Shown piece after piece: positions 11,640-23,301 of a stretch of DNA of 64,000 nucleotides. The stretch spans positions 222,166,996 to 222,230,995 of the forward strand of contig JASDDO010000024.1 in NCBI GenBank assembly GCA_030015575.1, read 5' to 3'. This stretch comes from Agapanthus africanus. Lineage: Eukaryota > Streptophyta > Magnoliopsida > Asparagales > Amaryllidaceae. The first letter of the stretch is position 1. Each line of letters starts with the position of its first letter. The notes beneath the pieces are model-generated. The model searched no databases, had not been told where the DNA came from, and worked only from the letters and a program-made list of their open reading frames with translations. The position numbers and the translations under genes are program-made.

Positions 11640-12152
11640 CTTCTGAAAAAATTATATTCTAAGAAGCTGTTAACTTTCAGAGGAAGCGCTGATTGTCAAA
11701 TAGACTGGAAATTAGGGTAGAGAACACCACCATAATTAAGCAACATGTATATTGAATTGAGAGAACGTTTTCCGGCATTCAATAGCCAAGTTGGAGAGTC
11801 AGATATTAAGCCGAGCTGAGGAGAAATTAAGGCCATCAAGCAAACCATTTCATCTGGCATGCGTATCTTTTATTTTCCGACGGATTTCGAGCTCCTTCTA
11901 ATGGAAAAATAAAGTTCAATGAGTATTTGGTTCATCCCACACGTACCCAGAAGGATAGGCGAGACAATCCCTCAGTTTGGAACTTTTATAAGAGACGAGA
12001 CTAGACTGCTCGTGGGCTTGGCGTTCAGTTTGCAAATGTGTGGAGGTAGTACGAGGCGGGCAGTGGGCAATGGCTCAAAGATTAGAGTGCTTACAGACCC
12101 TTGGCTCACTACTACTCCTCTTCTCTTCTTAGTTATAGTGCAATTATGGTAA
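11640..12152 (+). pseudogene. probable scrap of an L1-type LINE ORF2
   Basis: The frame at about 12040-12105 encodes RRAVGNGSKIRVLTDPWL, which resembles the (W)RVGNG..I..W.DPWL signature after the RT domain in plant L1-type LINEs. Nothing upstream gives a clean RT, and no poly(A) tail or TSD was found. Weak but specific; a chance match is possible. Confidence 0.45.
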
Positions 12153-12459
12153 AGACGGAAGCGAGTGTAGTCAATTCGGTAACTATTGGACTCTGATTTG
12201 GATTGGACTCCTAAAGTCCAACTTTTCGGTGCAGCTACTTAAAGTAAAGACATGATGATTTTTACACGAGTATGGGGGAAAATATAGAGACTTTATTTTC
12301 TGGTGATTGGATTTTGAAGCTCTTTTATCAACTCTCTTGAACTATAGAAATTATTTTCATGATCTCATCGTATTATTATCTATTATCTATGTTTTGATTA
12401 ATTAAATTATATATTATAACTTTTTTCACGACTCTAAGAAAGGTTTTTTTTTATTGATG

Positions 12460-12460
<1 letters not shown>

Positions 12461-12497
<37 letters not shown>
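12461..12497. repeat. (TA)n microsatellite
   Basis: An uninterrupted run of TA dinucleotides, 37 bases long. Confidence 0.98.
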
Positions 12498-12499
<2 letters not shown>

Positions 12500-12500
12500 C

Positions 12501-12568
12501 AACTGCTTTAGACAACCATGGAAAAGAGCTTGTTAAATTAAATTTGACCATGGTTGTCTAAAGCGGTT
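12501..12568. repeat. fold-back / inverted repeat
   Basis: The 21-base arm 12501-12521 (core GCTTTAGACAACCATGG) pairs with 12548-12568 with one mismatch, around a 26-base spacer. It directly follows the TA run. It could be a remnant of a DNA transposon end or MITE, or a simple fold-back; no TSD was recognised. Confidence 0.75.
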
Positions 12569-13188
12569 AAATGTCATCAAAAGTCTCTTAAATATTATCA
12601 ATGTTATAGTACAAATTGTCCAGAAGCAAAAGCAAGTCCAAACGAAAACTCTAAATTCAAATCCAAGACCGACATATATAAATCCAAGTATGCAAATCCA
12701 ACATATAAGTCCATCTTCAAATTAAAATCCAAAAGTTCAATAACATTCTCTTATTAATTGAAATCACACCCACAAAGCACTTGTTAAATTTAAAGAAGAC
12801 TCAAAAATCACATACTAAATAAATTGAAAATAGAAGAACATTCATAAAACACTTGTTAAATTAAATAAAAAATATTTTTAGCTAGACCCATGGCATTAAC
12901 TCTGACACTAAATAAACTAAACTTGGTTGGCATTTATTTTCAATTTACTACATTCATACTATTTATTTATACCTTGTGATGTTTAAGTGATTTTCATAAG
13001 GAAAAAATGAGATGAGAGTTTAGCGAAGTTCAGCCAATTTGTTAACACAAACATTCGTTGAACTCCCAATTCATATTTTATGTATCAGAGTTTACAGGCC
13101 CCTGTAAACTAACCAAAAAAAGGATTGCCAAAAATTGCTCATTTCTTCAACTCATAAGCACAACACAAAACTCATCCCTGGCATGGAC
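12569..13188. other. unassigned AT-rich DNA
   Basis: No coding frame, repeat partner or RNA gene could be supported here. Confidence 0.4.
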
Positions 13189-13684
13189 TGTTGTTGCGCT
13201 TATTTTTAAAGCAATTTTTGCTCTCTACAATGCAGCAGGGGTTTGTGCGAATTGCATCCAGAATACAATAAGCCAATCTTGTGTTTCAGTCCTCCGCGTT
13301 ACACTAGCAGAGAATTGCTCCGAAAACATGATCTTTTGAGTACCAAAAACTAAAAAGAGAAGAGAAGAAAATAATTGTTATTGTGTCTATGAATCCTTTC
13401 GCCATTTGAATTCAAAATTTAAATTCTCGTAACTACCTATAACTCGCATGGCTATCTATAACTCTCCTAACTACTCGCTCCAACAAAATGGAAGGAAGAT
13501 TTGAATTCAAATAAGATTGACCATGGCCAATTATAAAAAACCAAAATAGAAATTTTAATTTGTTGAAATTACTTATATTATACAAATAATATAATATTCC
13601 CCACCAATTCCAAAAAGAAACAAAAGTTGGTACTAAATATACAATTATGTACATTTCAAAGATCAAGTTATTCATAAGTCTACA
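13189..13684 (-). repeat. left (3') LTR of the minus-strand copia element
   Basis: Starts TGTTGTTGCGC and probably ends AAGTCTACA. It matches 25682-26197 over blocks such as GGTTTGTGCGAATTGC and GATCTTTTGAGTACCAAAAA. It lacks about 45 bases present in the right copy (25880-25930). The open frame on its minus strand is not a gene. Confidence 0.75.
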
Positions 13685-13788
13685 CTATCACGGTGTAATG
13701 TCCCACGCCCCGGTATAGATGGTATTGTCCGCTATGGCCGAAACCGCACGATTTTGCCCATTAAAACGAACCAGACACGACGATGGGC

Positions 13789-13853
13789 CACTTCCCGGGA
13801 GGTCACTCATCCCAAGACATCCCTGGCCTGAGCATATTTAACTACGGAGTTCT
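13789..13853 (-). other. 5S rRNA-like segment, TRIM copy 1
   Basis: The reverse complement reads GAACTCCGTAGTTAAATATG, then the CCAGGGATG..GGGATGAGTGACC region and CCCGGGAAGTGG. This matches the plant 5S internal promoter layout with several mutations. It is not a functional 5S gene. Confidence 0.75.
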
Positions 13854-14254
13854 CAAGCTCCTGTAGTACCGATTCATTTAAAAAGCGCCTCTGTAATTGA
13901 GGGTGGGCATCATTACATTTATAATGCAGTTCAGTCCTCTTCCGGAATGTGTTCCGAAAATTCCCCATTATTCTACAGTGGGTCCCACGGACTCAAGAGG
14001 TGATTCCCGCCCCCCTTGGCATGTCAATTGGCGTGGAACTTTGTTCCGTGTAGCACTTTGTTCCGTGAGATCGAGTCCCGACATTCTCCCCACCTTTGAA
14101 CAATGGTTCGTTCTCGAACCACAAACCTACTACTGAGAGACCTGCATGCGCCACCATAAATGCCACGCCCACGCCCCAGTATAGATGGTATTGTCCGTTA
14201 TGGCCGAAACCGCACGGTTTTGCCCATTAAAGCGCACCGGACACGACCATGAGC

Positions 14255-14319
14255 CACTTCCCAGAAGGTCGCCCATCCCAAGACTTCCCTGGCCCGAGCA
14301 CGCTTAACTACGGAGTTCT
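14255..14319 (-). other. 5S rRNA-like segment, TRIM copy 2
   Basis: The reverse complement reads GAACTCCGTAGTTAAGCGTG, then a GGGATGGGCGACC block and CTGGGAAGTGG. It is closer to plant 5S than copy 1, with the box A-like and box C-like parts both recognisable. Confidence 0.82.
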
Positions 14320-14453
14320 CAATCTCCTGTAGTGCCGATTCACTTAAAAAACACCTCTATAATTGAGAGTGGTATCATCACATTTATAATGCAGTTCGGT
14401 CCTCTTTCGGAATGTGTTCCGAAAATTGCTCATTGTTCTACAGTGGGTCCCAC

Positions 14454-17400
14454 TATCACGATCCGGAAAAAGACACGTGACTGACACTTGAATCATCTAA
14501 AGTTTATAGGACCCCACCTAATTCAAGTAAGCCAAAACCCAGAAATCTAAACATTTTTAGGGAAATAATAGAGGTGAAGTTTTTAAATTAAAGGTATAAT
14601 GAAATCGAGTTTTCCTTTAAAATGCATAGGTAATGATATATGAAAATGCAAGTGGATTATACTATAGTTGAAAACATTTTTTGTTGTTAAAAATTTGGGT
14701 ACCACCTCCCCTGTATATTTTGATCCAAAACCACATACAAGAAATATATATAGGCATCCCCAAGCGGGAGCTAGCTCTTCGCCAATTGGCGGAATCACAA
14801 CCACGAAAAAAACATATATACAACGCCCTACGGCGAAGATCAAATACAGAAAGAATAAATAAGGCGAGACATCATCATCTCAAAGAAGCGAACATACACC
14901 CATCGCTCTAAGTCTCACAAATATATCAGTCTGTCTAGGTCTACCAATATACAAATTCTAGTTTCTGTCTGATGGAGTTTATCTAGATACAATAGAATAT
15001 AAAGGGTACAAGAGTGGCCACGATCCAGCGTGTGTCCCACCTACCAAAGCAAAACACCCAGAAGGAACTGTGTGCCAGCAATGCCGCTACTGATCCAAGT
15101 GGTCAAACCTGCAAGAAAACTGAGACACAACGGGGTGAGTTGCCAACCCGTGAGTAGAAAACATCAGCAGGTAGAAATTGAATAAACAACGATTCCTAGA
15201 TCATACTGTATCATAAAGATAATACTATGATCTCTAGGGTGACCATGTATGCATATATGTCAACAATAGAGTCAAAGCCAATGGTATATACAAATAAACA
15301 TCTAAAATCATATGCATGTATGCATGTGGATATCATCCACGTATGTCCATCAACGACACAATCAATATTATGGAACCTGAATGTCCAACATCGACACTCG
15401 AATCATCATGAAAACATATGCATGTATGTTTGAGGATATCAACCAACGTGTGTCCATCAACGACACATCAAAATCATGGAACCTAAGTGTCCAACATCGA
15501 CACTCGAAACATCATGAAACCCGTGTCCAGCATCGACACGTAAATTCTCATATCTTGGGCTCCGTCAGTCCGGATCGGCCCATATCCATCTGATGTCACG
15601 ACCACGGTCGATATCCTCCGGATATCTGCCGCGCCAAACTATCACGGGTGGGTAGTGCTCCCTCCTGCCAGTCTCATCGTCTACATCTCGAGCTTCTTGC
15701 CCCGGGATACCATACCGGGTCCACCATGTACCCGCAGACGGTTCATCCAACTCCTCGAATCGGATCTCGAAAACAAGATTAGAACCAAGAAAACTCATGG
15801 TGGACGCCTCGAAATCACATCATGAGAAACCGCGTTTTTAAAACAAATTCATAATTTCCCTTAAAATATATCCGCGGTTCTCAAATCCAGAAATCTCATG
15901 AAAACAATATCTCAATGCATGCAACCATAAAGTACGATGTATGCAACATAGAACGGTTATATGAGCATATCAAGTATATCATGTAAACATGTCATATGAT
16001 AGTACTGAACAGTTAAGAATAATATCATGATATAGCCATTCTACTGTGAAAGTGGCATAACAATTACCGATGATGAATGTGTGTGAGCCGGCAAATCTGT
16101 GTAAGTGTAACGTGTATATCATCGATAATTGTGCAGGTGTACTAACAAACGATATCATGACAAATAGTGGAAGCACAGGTATATATATAAAATGCAATGA
16201 GAGTAAAATGAACGTAGCAGAAAGGTAAATAGTAACGCAACAAGCTAAGATATATCTCGATATACGAGCTATACAATTATCTTATCTAAAATAGCACGAA
16301 TCTTTATTTTTTAGAAAATTAGGGACTACGACATTTTTAAGGAAAGAAATACCTTTTGAAATCCGCAGCGCCTCTCGGTTTGACCTTTGAAAATGTACAC
16401 AATTCGTTAGTTTTGAAAATAGGTATGACTCGAACCCTATTCTAATATTTATTTAAGTAATTAAAAGACTAAAAGGCTAAACTAATCCCAAGTCAAAAGT
16501 ACGGATTAATCATCATATATACATCTCGTACGGTATAGTCCGTCGTACGGCCTCCTTAAAATCGAGGGTACAGGTCAAATATCATATATCATAATTCGTA
16601 CGGTATGATCCGTCGTACGATATCATAAACAAGGTACGGATCTAAGGTCGCGTACAACATATCACTCTTTATTCTCATATAAATATATATGTACATATAT
16701 AACTCAAGTCACATCTATATCAAACCCATATCATGTCTTGGCAAAATTATCTATATTCTCATATCGTCTCACATCTATATATCGACATATTAAGCCAAGT
16801 TATCTTATTTTCTCACATTCTCTTTTCATCATATCAATATCTCACATCAAGTCATCTTGCATATACATCACATTCTCATTTGTATGTATGTAGAATCTCA
16901 TATCATCTATTGGCATACGAATATAATATGTACATTGCCTTGCATCCTCAAGCCGACATATCCACTAATGTCATCTTTTATCGTATCATCTCATACTAAA
17001 ACCTTTAATCATATCCGTAAGTTCGTAGCATATCTTTTCTCAAAATTATAATTTATATATCGATTTTCCATATCAATGGTTACGGTGGTGCTATACGCCA
17101 TCCACCCGACTTCCCCTTAGATATAAATCTACTCACCTGCCAATCTCCTCGCTTAGCCGAAATCGATATGCTTCGTCGTCTCGGAAGTCCACACAAAGGT
17201 ACCTACATATCAACGCATGTCGTAACGTTATTAAAACCAAGTTCGAAAATCGATACGGCACACGAAATACTTATAGGTTAGAACCTATAGCTTACGCATG
17301 CAAAAAATACCAAATAACTATCGCCGTTGACGTACAAACGTCCAACGACCAAATCACATCAAAAATTTTATAAATACAAGTTTCAAATATCGGAAAATAT

Positions 17401-18638
17401 TGCCAAAACCAACTCAAAATGCTCCCAGATTTTAGCATAGGTAGACTAGGACAAAACAACCAATACAGTAGCTAGGTTATAAGGAGTGTGAGCTACAGGC
17501 AAAACCCCCTCACCAGAACCCAAAATTGGGCCGGTGAGATATGCTACAGTAACGGGTGGCACTGGCCATATCTTTGAATTTGGGTCTCGTTCTTCTGGAG
17601 TGGTCTTCTAATGGTCTAATTAGGTCAATGTAGTTGTTTGTTTTTCTTAATAATATCCCAAGTAGCTCCAGAATTCCTGTAAATCCCCAAAACTCGACAA
17701 AACCCGACAAAACCGACACGGAAAAATTTCAGTTTTCGTATTTGGGGTTCTAGCTCAAGTCTAGACCAGAATTCTAGCACTAAAAGGATTTTGTGGCCAC
17801 TACTAAACCTCAATTACACTTTCACAAACAAAATATCCCTAAATCTCTTCTTGGAAATATCAAAGATCACTAATCTATATCGGTTTTACTCTAAACTACT
17901 ATAGGGTGTAAAGAAACTAAAAACTTAACTAAAAGAATAGAAATATACCTCATTTGGCAACTCAAGAAATTTCTTGGGTTGCCCAAAGTGCTCAAAACCT
18001 TGACTTGATCCTACCATAGTGTTTGTAGTGAGCTTGTGCATGAAATTTGTGAAGGGGGTATAAGGTTTGGCTAAGTTTTGGGGTGTTTTTGTGATGATAA
18101 AGGAGATGGAGGGATGAGGGAGATGAAGGAGGAAGAATGGAGGAGATGGAGGGAATGAGAGGTGAAGGGAAAAATGAAGAGTGAAGTAGTAGCCATGGTT
18201 CACTCTGTCTCTTTCTTGCCCTCTCTCATGCCATACCTACATGTCCCCTCTTTGACTTTTCTTGTCTTTTATTTTCTTTTTTTTCTCATTAAAACCAAAT
18301 ATCAAGCATACAAAAGAAGCAACATGCAACAAAATGCAACATGTCATGGTGCACTAGTCATGGATATTTAAAAAATATGGATTTGGCTTAATCGTGATTA
18401 GTAGTGCACTAATCAAGTTTAATTTAAACTTGCATATAATTAATTATAAAATGACCAAATCCAACAAATACCTTTTTAATAATTAAACCATATTAATCTC
18501 CAATTATTTTCCAAATATTGGTGTATAATTATACCATTTTACAAAAACCCTAATTCGCAAATCGAATAGTTTTCGTGAAATATATTATTTTAATATTTAA
18601 ATTCAAAAAATAATATTTTATATTTCTAAAATGTTACA
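14454..18638 (-). mobile_element. 4.2-kb Ty3-type solo LTR inserted in the TRIM array
   Basis: Starts TATCACGATCCGG (TG mutated to TA) and ends ATGTTACA. It is collinear with the LTR at 55138-61210: shared blocks include CACGTGACTG near the start, CCCCAAGCGGGAGCTAGCTC (14759 / 55438), GCTATACGCCATCCACCC (17091 / 57970) and ACCTCATTTGGCAACTCAAG (17948 / 60560). Flanking five-mers CCCAC (14449) and TCCAC (18639) are a TSD with one change. TRIM internal sequence resumes straight after it. No internal domain is present, so it formed by LTR-LTR recombination. Orientation follows its partner's PBS and PPT. ORFs inside are not genes. Confidence 0.85.
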
Positions 18639-18643
18639 TCCAC

Positions 18644-18785
18644 GTACTCAAGAGGTGGACCCCACGGATTCAAGAGGTGGCCCCCGCCTCCTTGGCATAT
18701 CAATTGGCGTGGCACTTTGTTCCGTGTGGCATTTTATTCCGTGTGGCATTTTGTTCCGTGAGCAAGAAGCGAGTCCCGACACATG
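18644..18785 (-). mobile_element. second TRIM internal segment, truncated
   Basis: Matches the TRIM internal region at 13988-14098: ACTCAAGAGGTGG, CATATCAATTGGCGTGGCAC, and a TTTGTTCCGTGTGGCA-type phrase present here three times instead of two. It shows the TRIM was arranged LTR-internal-LTR-internal before the solo LTR landed at the LTR/internal boundary. Similarity stops at about 18785. Confidence 0.75.
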
Positions 18786-19099
18786 TCCATGTGCATGTCC
18801 TGGTTTCATGAATACTTCTGAAAAAACCTTTTAGTCTCATTGAAGGCGGCTGCATCCCCACATTCATATAGGTAGGTAATCTAGTATGTCTTTTAGTATC
18901 ACACTTTATGATATCACCCATTAAGAATATAATTCATCCTCTTTCTTTTCCTACAAGATCCAAGCATGGTCATTTCAGGGATAACCACAAGTTTCCATAC
19001 TTATTCAATCAATCGTATCATCTACTCTTCCTTTGAACTCACTGTACTTAGAGCACAAGTATCGAGTAGGATTTCAATGATAGTTGATCTATTTTTAAG
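18786..19099 (-). other. 3' untranslated part of the minus-strand copia element
   Basis: Between the RNase H end and the TRIM remnant. It contains a minus-strand purine run (18940-18955, GGAAAAGAAAGAGGA on that strand) that could be a PPT, but no LTR start adjoins it that matches the assigned LTRs. No coding seen. Confidence 0.4.
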
Positions 19100-20486
19100 G
19101 TTTTAACCATATCCCCAATGATAATTTCTATATCAAATCTCTTTACAATCTTTTAGTAAAGGGGCCAGCAAGATTCCAATTTGTACGAATATAGTTAATC
19201 CATTTATTCCTTCATCCTTGAGTAATTGTCGAATATAACCATCTATTAGACTCAAATGTTTAGATTTCCCGTTATAAACTTTATTATAGGCTACCGATCT
19301 AGCGGCTTCACTGTCACAATTAATGACAATTGGTGGTATAGGCATAAACCATAAAGGTATATCTAAGAAAAGATTTCTTAGCTACTCTGCATCCTTACAA
19401 CAATCGGCAAGAGCAAAAAATTCTGATTCCATCATGGAATTCTTAATAATGGTTTGCTTCTTTGATTTCCATGAAATCGCAGCACCCCTCAGAGTAAAGA
19501 CCTAACCACTAGTTGATTATGACTCACCTAAAATTGAGTTCCAACTAGCATCACTATATTCTTATAAAACCGTAGGATAACCTGTGTAATGTAGACCGTA
19601 GTCTATGGTCTTTCTCAAATATGCAAATACTCTTGATATTGACATCCAATGCTCATTACTCGAACAACTAGCATATCGACTAACTCGTCCAATAACATAT
19701 GCTAGATCCGGCCTCGTAGTATGCATAACATACATAAGACTACAAATGACGCTAGCATATTTTAATTGAGAAACCGCTCTACCCTTGTTAAATTCTAATT
19801 TAACATTAGAATCGAAAGATGTACAAACAATTTTCCCTTTCAATTCATTGTATTTTTCCAATACAGTATTTACATAATGAGATTGTGATAATATCAAATT
19901 ATTATCATATCTAATTATCTTAATTCCTAAGATAATCTCAGCCAGCCGTGAATCTTTTATATAGAATTTTGGAGGTAGATAAGATTTAGTGTCATTTATA
20001 AGATTCTTGTCAGAACTGAATATAAACATGTCATCAACATATAGACATATAATAACCACCTTGTTATTAATTATTTTGCTATAAATACATTTATCAGATT
20101 CATTCGATTTGAATCCATATGAAACAACAACACTTTCAAATTTAACATGCCATTGTTTAGGAGCCTGCTTTAAACCGTAAAAAGAATTAAACAGTTTACA
20201 ACTTTAAATTCTTGCCCCACAATGACACAACTCTCTGGTTATTCCATATAAATTTCCACTTCTAAGTTACCATTTAAAAATGCAGTCTTTACATCCATTT
20301 GATAGAAGTAATTCTAGCAACAGGAGCATACGTATCAAAGAAATCTATTTCTTCCTTTTGTCGATTCCCTTTAATAACAAGTCTAGCTTTATATTTATCT
20401 ACGGTTCCATCGGGTTTAAGTTTCCTTTTAAATATCCATTTAGATCCGATAGATTTAGACCAATTTGGAAGATATACTGATTCCAT
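19100..20486 (-). pseudogene. copia RT and RNase H, degraded
   Basis: Read leftward: GSKWIFKRKLKPDGTVDKYK and KARLVIKGNRQ (RT start, 20486-20289), a garbled stretch, then ICLYVDDMFIFSSDKNL with the YVDD pair, then TTRPDLAYVIGRVSRYAS and GLHYTGYP (20059-19562). The RNase H remnant VINCDSEAARSVAYN is at 19345-19133 and leads into frameshifted terminal residues. At least three breaks separate the blocks, and the region 19562-19345 has lost its frame. Confidence 0.85.
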
Positions 20487-20742
20487 GTTTGGTTAATCAT
20501 TAACGAATCTAACCCATCATTAATAGCATCTTTCCAAAATGCGGAATCTTAAGAACGAATAGAATCATTATATGTTAATGGATCACCTTTTATAGCATAT
20601 ATAAATGATTTTTTCTTTATTTACTTATCTCTATATGTTTCAATTAAATACAATTGAAAATTGAGACCAAAAGTTTTTTCTACTCTTGTTCTTTTACTTC
20701 TTCTCGATTCTAATTTCTCATTATTAGTATTTGAATTAATAA

Positions 20743-22143
20743 TTAATTTGGAATTAGAACTAGAATTAATAATAGGAACATTAGAATTATTATCATTAAA
20801 TCTAGATATTGTAGAAAAATGGTTTTCGAAAATTCTGCATCTCGAGATTCAATGATACTATTTTGAGAATAAGCGCCATACAATTCAGTCACCAAAAATC
20901 TATAAGTTTTGCTAGTCAAGGAATGTCCAATAAAAATGCATTCAGTTGCTCTATTGCCTAATTTGGATGGTTTAGGCTCGGGAAGTCTAACGAGAGCACG
21001 ACATCCCCAAACTTTAAAATAACTAAGATTAGCTTTTTTTCTTTTTCCAAAGTTCATAGGGCATCACATTTTTATTTTTCTGAGAAACTCTATTAAATAT
21101 GCGACACGCAGTGAATAATACTTCACCCCACAAATTCGCATTTAAGCCCAAATTAGAGATCATAGTATTAACCATTTCGATTAATATTCTATTTTTGCGT
21201 TCCGCGGTTCCATTTTGTTGAGATGTATATAGTCCAGTGGTAATATGTACAGTACCGACGGATTCATAAAATCGGTCTATATCAATATACACACCACCAA
21301 TATTGGACTTTAAAGTCTTGATTTTGGTGCTAGGTTGATTTTCAACTTCCTCTTTATAAACTTTAAAACTATTTAATATATGATCTTTATGACTTAATAA
21401 GTAAATATAAAAGTATTTTGAAAAATCATCGATAAAGATTATAAAATACCTTTTACCGCATCTACTTAAAATTTGATTCAAATCACATAAATCACTATTA
21501 ATTAATTCTAAAAGTATGGATTTTCGCAAATCAATTTTATGAAAAGGTTTTCAAGTAATTTAGATTAAACACATATCCCACACTTATCAATATTTTTATT
21601 AGCACATGCAGAAATAAGGCCTAAATTAATCATGGCATTCATGTGACGATAATGTACATGTCCTAAACTATCATGCCATAAAGAAAATGAATCAACAACA
21701 TAAACAGCACTAACATATTTATTAATTAGACTCAATTTGAACATCTCTTTACATGCAAAACCCTTTCCCATAAATATTCCACTCTTGGTAATTAATACTT
21801 TATCGGACTCGAATACAACTTTAAAACCATGTTTACTTATCAAACTTACAGACATTAAATTCTTATGAATTTCTGAAACATACAACACTTCAGTCAATTT
21901 TATTGACTTATCCGAAATGAATTTTAAATTAACCGTTCCAATGCCTTTAACCGTTACAGTCGATTCATTATCCATGATAAGTTGATGGCCATCACTTTCT
22001 TCATTGAAACTTGCAAATATAGATCTATTATTCATTACATGCCTAGTGGCACCCAAATCAAGATACCAATCTATGTCACTTCCAACCATATTGATTTCAG
22101 AAATCATTGTGATGGATCCATCATTGGCTTCCGATTTCTTCAC
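20743..22143 (-). pseudogene. copia protease and integrase, degraded
   Basis: 22143-21565 carries a protease in which WYLDLGATRHV replaces the usual D-S/T-G, so the active-site triplet is altered, and then the integrase N-terminal SLWHDSLGHVH..CGIC. After a break at about 21540, 21529-21029 holds the integrase core with NSDLCDL, LKSNIGGVY (normally SD, so the second acidic residue is lost) and NGTAERKNR. 21057-20743 continues with YFKVWGCRALVRLP. Mutated catalytic residues as well as stops show old decay. Confidence 0.85.
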
Positions 22144-22235
22144 TATTTTGAGAAATTGACAATCTTTTCAAAAGTTAGATATTTTATTAAATTGCATAAA
22201 TATAAAATGTATTAATAAAAACAAAATTTAGATAC

Positions 22236-22255
22236 TTGTTATCTAAAACATTTCT
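22236..22255. repeat. RTE LINE target-site duplication, left copy
   Basis: TTGTTATCTAAAACATTTCT, identical to 25425-25444. Confidence 0.95.
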
Positions 22256-22351
22256 AAATCCACCGTTGTCGGTCCCAAGTCCAGATGAGAAAGGGTGAGG
22301 GTTGTGGTAGGCTTGCGACAGCCGACGTAAAACTTTATCACATTCTATAAC

Positions 22352-23301
22352 ATGAACTATAATAAGAATATCATTGGGGCGTCCCCTACTCAGCAACGCA
22401 CTACATCGGATCCCGGGTGTAGTGTTAAGTATGCAAGGGCTTCTAGGTCGTCGTCCAGAAACGACGCGCTACATCGGACCCCGGGTGTAGTGACAAATAA
22501 GCAAGGGTTTTATAGGATCCGTCTAGCTTCCTGGAACATAGGTTCCCTTACGGGTAGACTAATAGAATTAGTGGAGGTGATGATTAGGAGGAGAGTTGTT
22601 ATTATGTGTTTGCAAGAAATTAAGTAGGTAGGTGAAAAGAGTAGAGTCATAGAGCCTTGGAGTTATAAACTTTGGTATACGGGTAGAAATAAAAATCGTG
22701 TGGGGTAGGCATAATCATAGATAGACGGTTGCTTAAGGATATAGTTGAGATTAGGAGAAAAGGTGATAGAATTTTACTGGTTAAGCTTATTCTAGGTGGA
22801 GAAATCCTTAATGTTATTAGTGCTTATACACCACATATAGGTCTTGATGATGCTAGTAAGCGTTTATTCTGGGAGGATTTAGACGAGATGGTGCAAAGTA
22901 TACCTAGTGGAGAGAAATTATTTATTGGTGGTGATCTCAATGGACATGTAGGTACTGGTCGTAGTGGGTTTGATACTATCTATGGAGGTTTTTGTTTTGA
23001 ACAAAGGAATGAAGTAGGTGGCTCGATTCTAGATTTTGTCTTATCTTATAACTTGATCTTAGCAAACACCTAGTTTAGGAAAAGAGAGTCCCACCTTATC
23101 ACTTTTAGGAGCGGATCAAGTGCTAGTCAAATAGACTTTTTTCTGACGAGAAGAATAGATAGAGCTTGTTGTATTGACTGTAAGGTAGTTCCAGGTGAGA
23201 GTGTAACCACTCAATATAGACTTTTAGTTCTAGATTTTCGATTTAGAAGAGGACCTAGGAAGATTAGACGTAAGGTAGAGCCTAGAATTAAATGGCGGCG
23301 A
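22352..23301 (+). pseudogene. RTE LINE AP-endonuclease domain
   Basis: ATG at 22352. Endonuclease motifs: RLASWNIGSLTGR (Asn), VIMCLQEIK (catalytic Glu), SAYTPHIGL, IGGDLNGHVG (Asp/Asn) and SASQIDFFLTRR (Asp). The terminal His is changed (TQYRLLVLDF for the usual HRLL). Breaks: TAG at 22625 where the family has IKWVGEK, a shift near 22700 (RVG then GIIIDRRLL), and TAG at 23071 where Trp precedes FRKRESHL. The enzyme would nick target DNA to prime insertion. Confidence 0.88.

Larger units (their letters stand above)
13694..14453 (-). mobile_element. Cassandra-like TRIM (LTRs carry 5S rRNA-like sequence)
   Basis: Two about 290-bp repeats (13699-13987 and 14161-14452), each TG...CCCA, flank a 173-bp internal segment. 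Both LTRs contain, in minus-strand sense, a stretch resembling plant 5S rRNA from the AGTTAAGCGTGC box to the GATGGGCGACC..GGGAAGT box. That is the hallmark of Cassandra TRIMs. There is no coding capacity; such elements depend on other retrotransposons. CACCATAAA before the right LTR may be a decayed PBS end. CTATCACG occurs on both sides (13685, 14453), but since the right copy includes the start of the solo LTR I do not call it a TSD. Confidence 0.8.

Noticed and set aside
13789-14319. Possible 5S rRNA genes.
   Set aside because: Only part of the 5S sequence is present, mutated, and placed inside TRIM LTRs; Cassandra-type elements explain it.
13681-14460. CTATCACG on both sides of the TRIM as an 8-bp TSD.
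   Set aside because: The right copy is the start of the solo LTR (TATCACGATCC), and copia-like/TRIM integration gives about 5 bp, so the match is probably chance.
18162-18371. Plus-strand ORF with a hydrophobic stretch as a small membrane protein.
   Set aside because: It lies inside the 4.2-kb solo LTR in a pyrimidine-rich tract; the counterpart at 60600-60890 does not preserve the frame.
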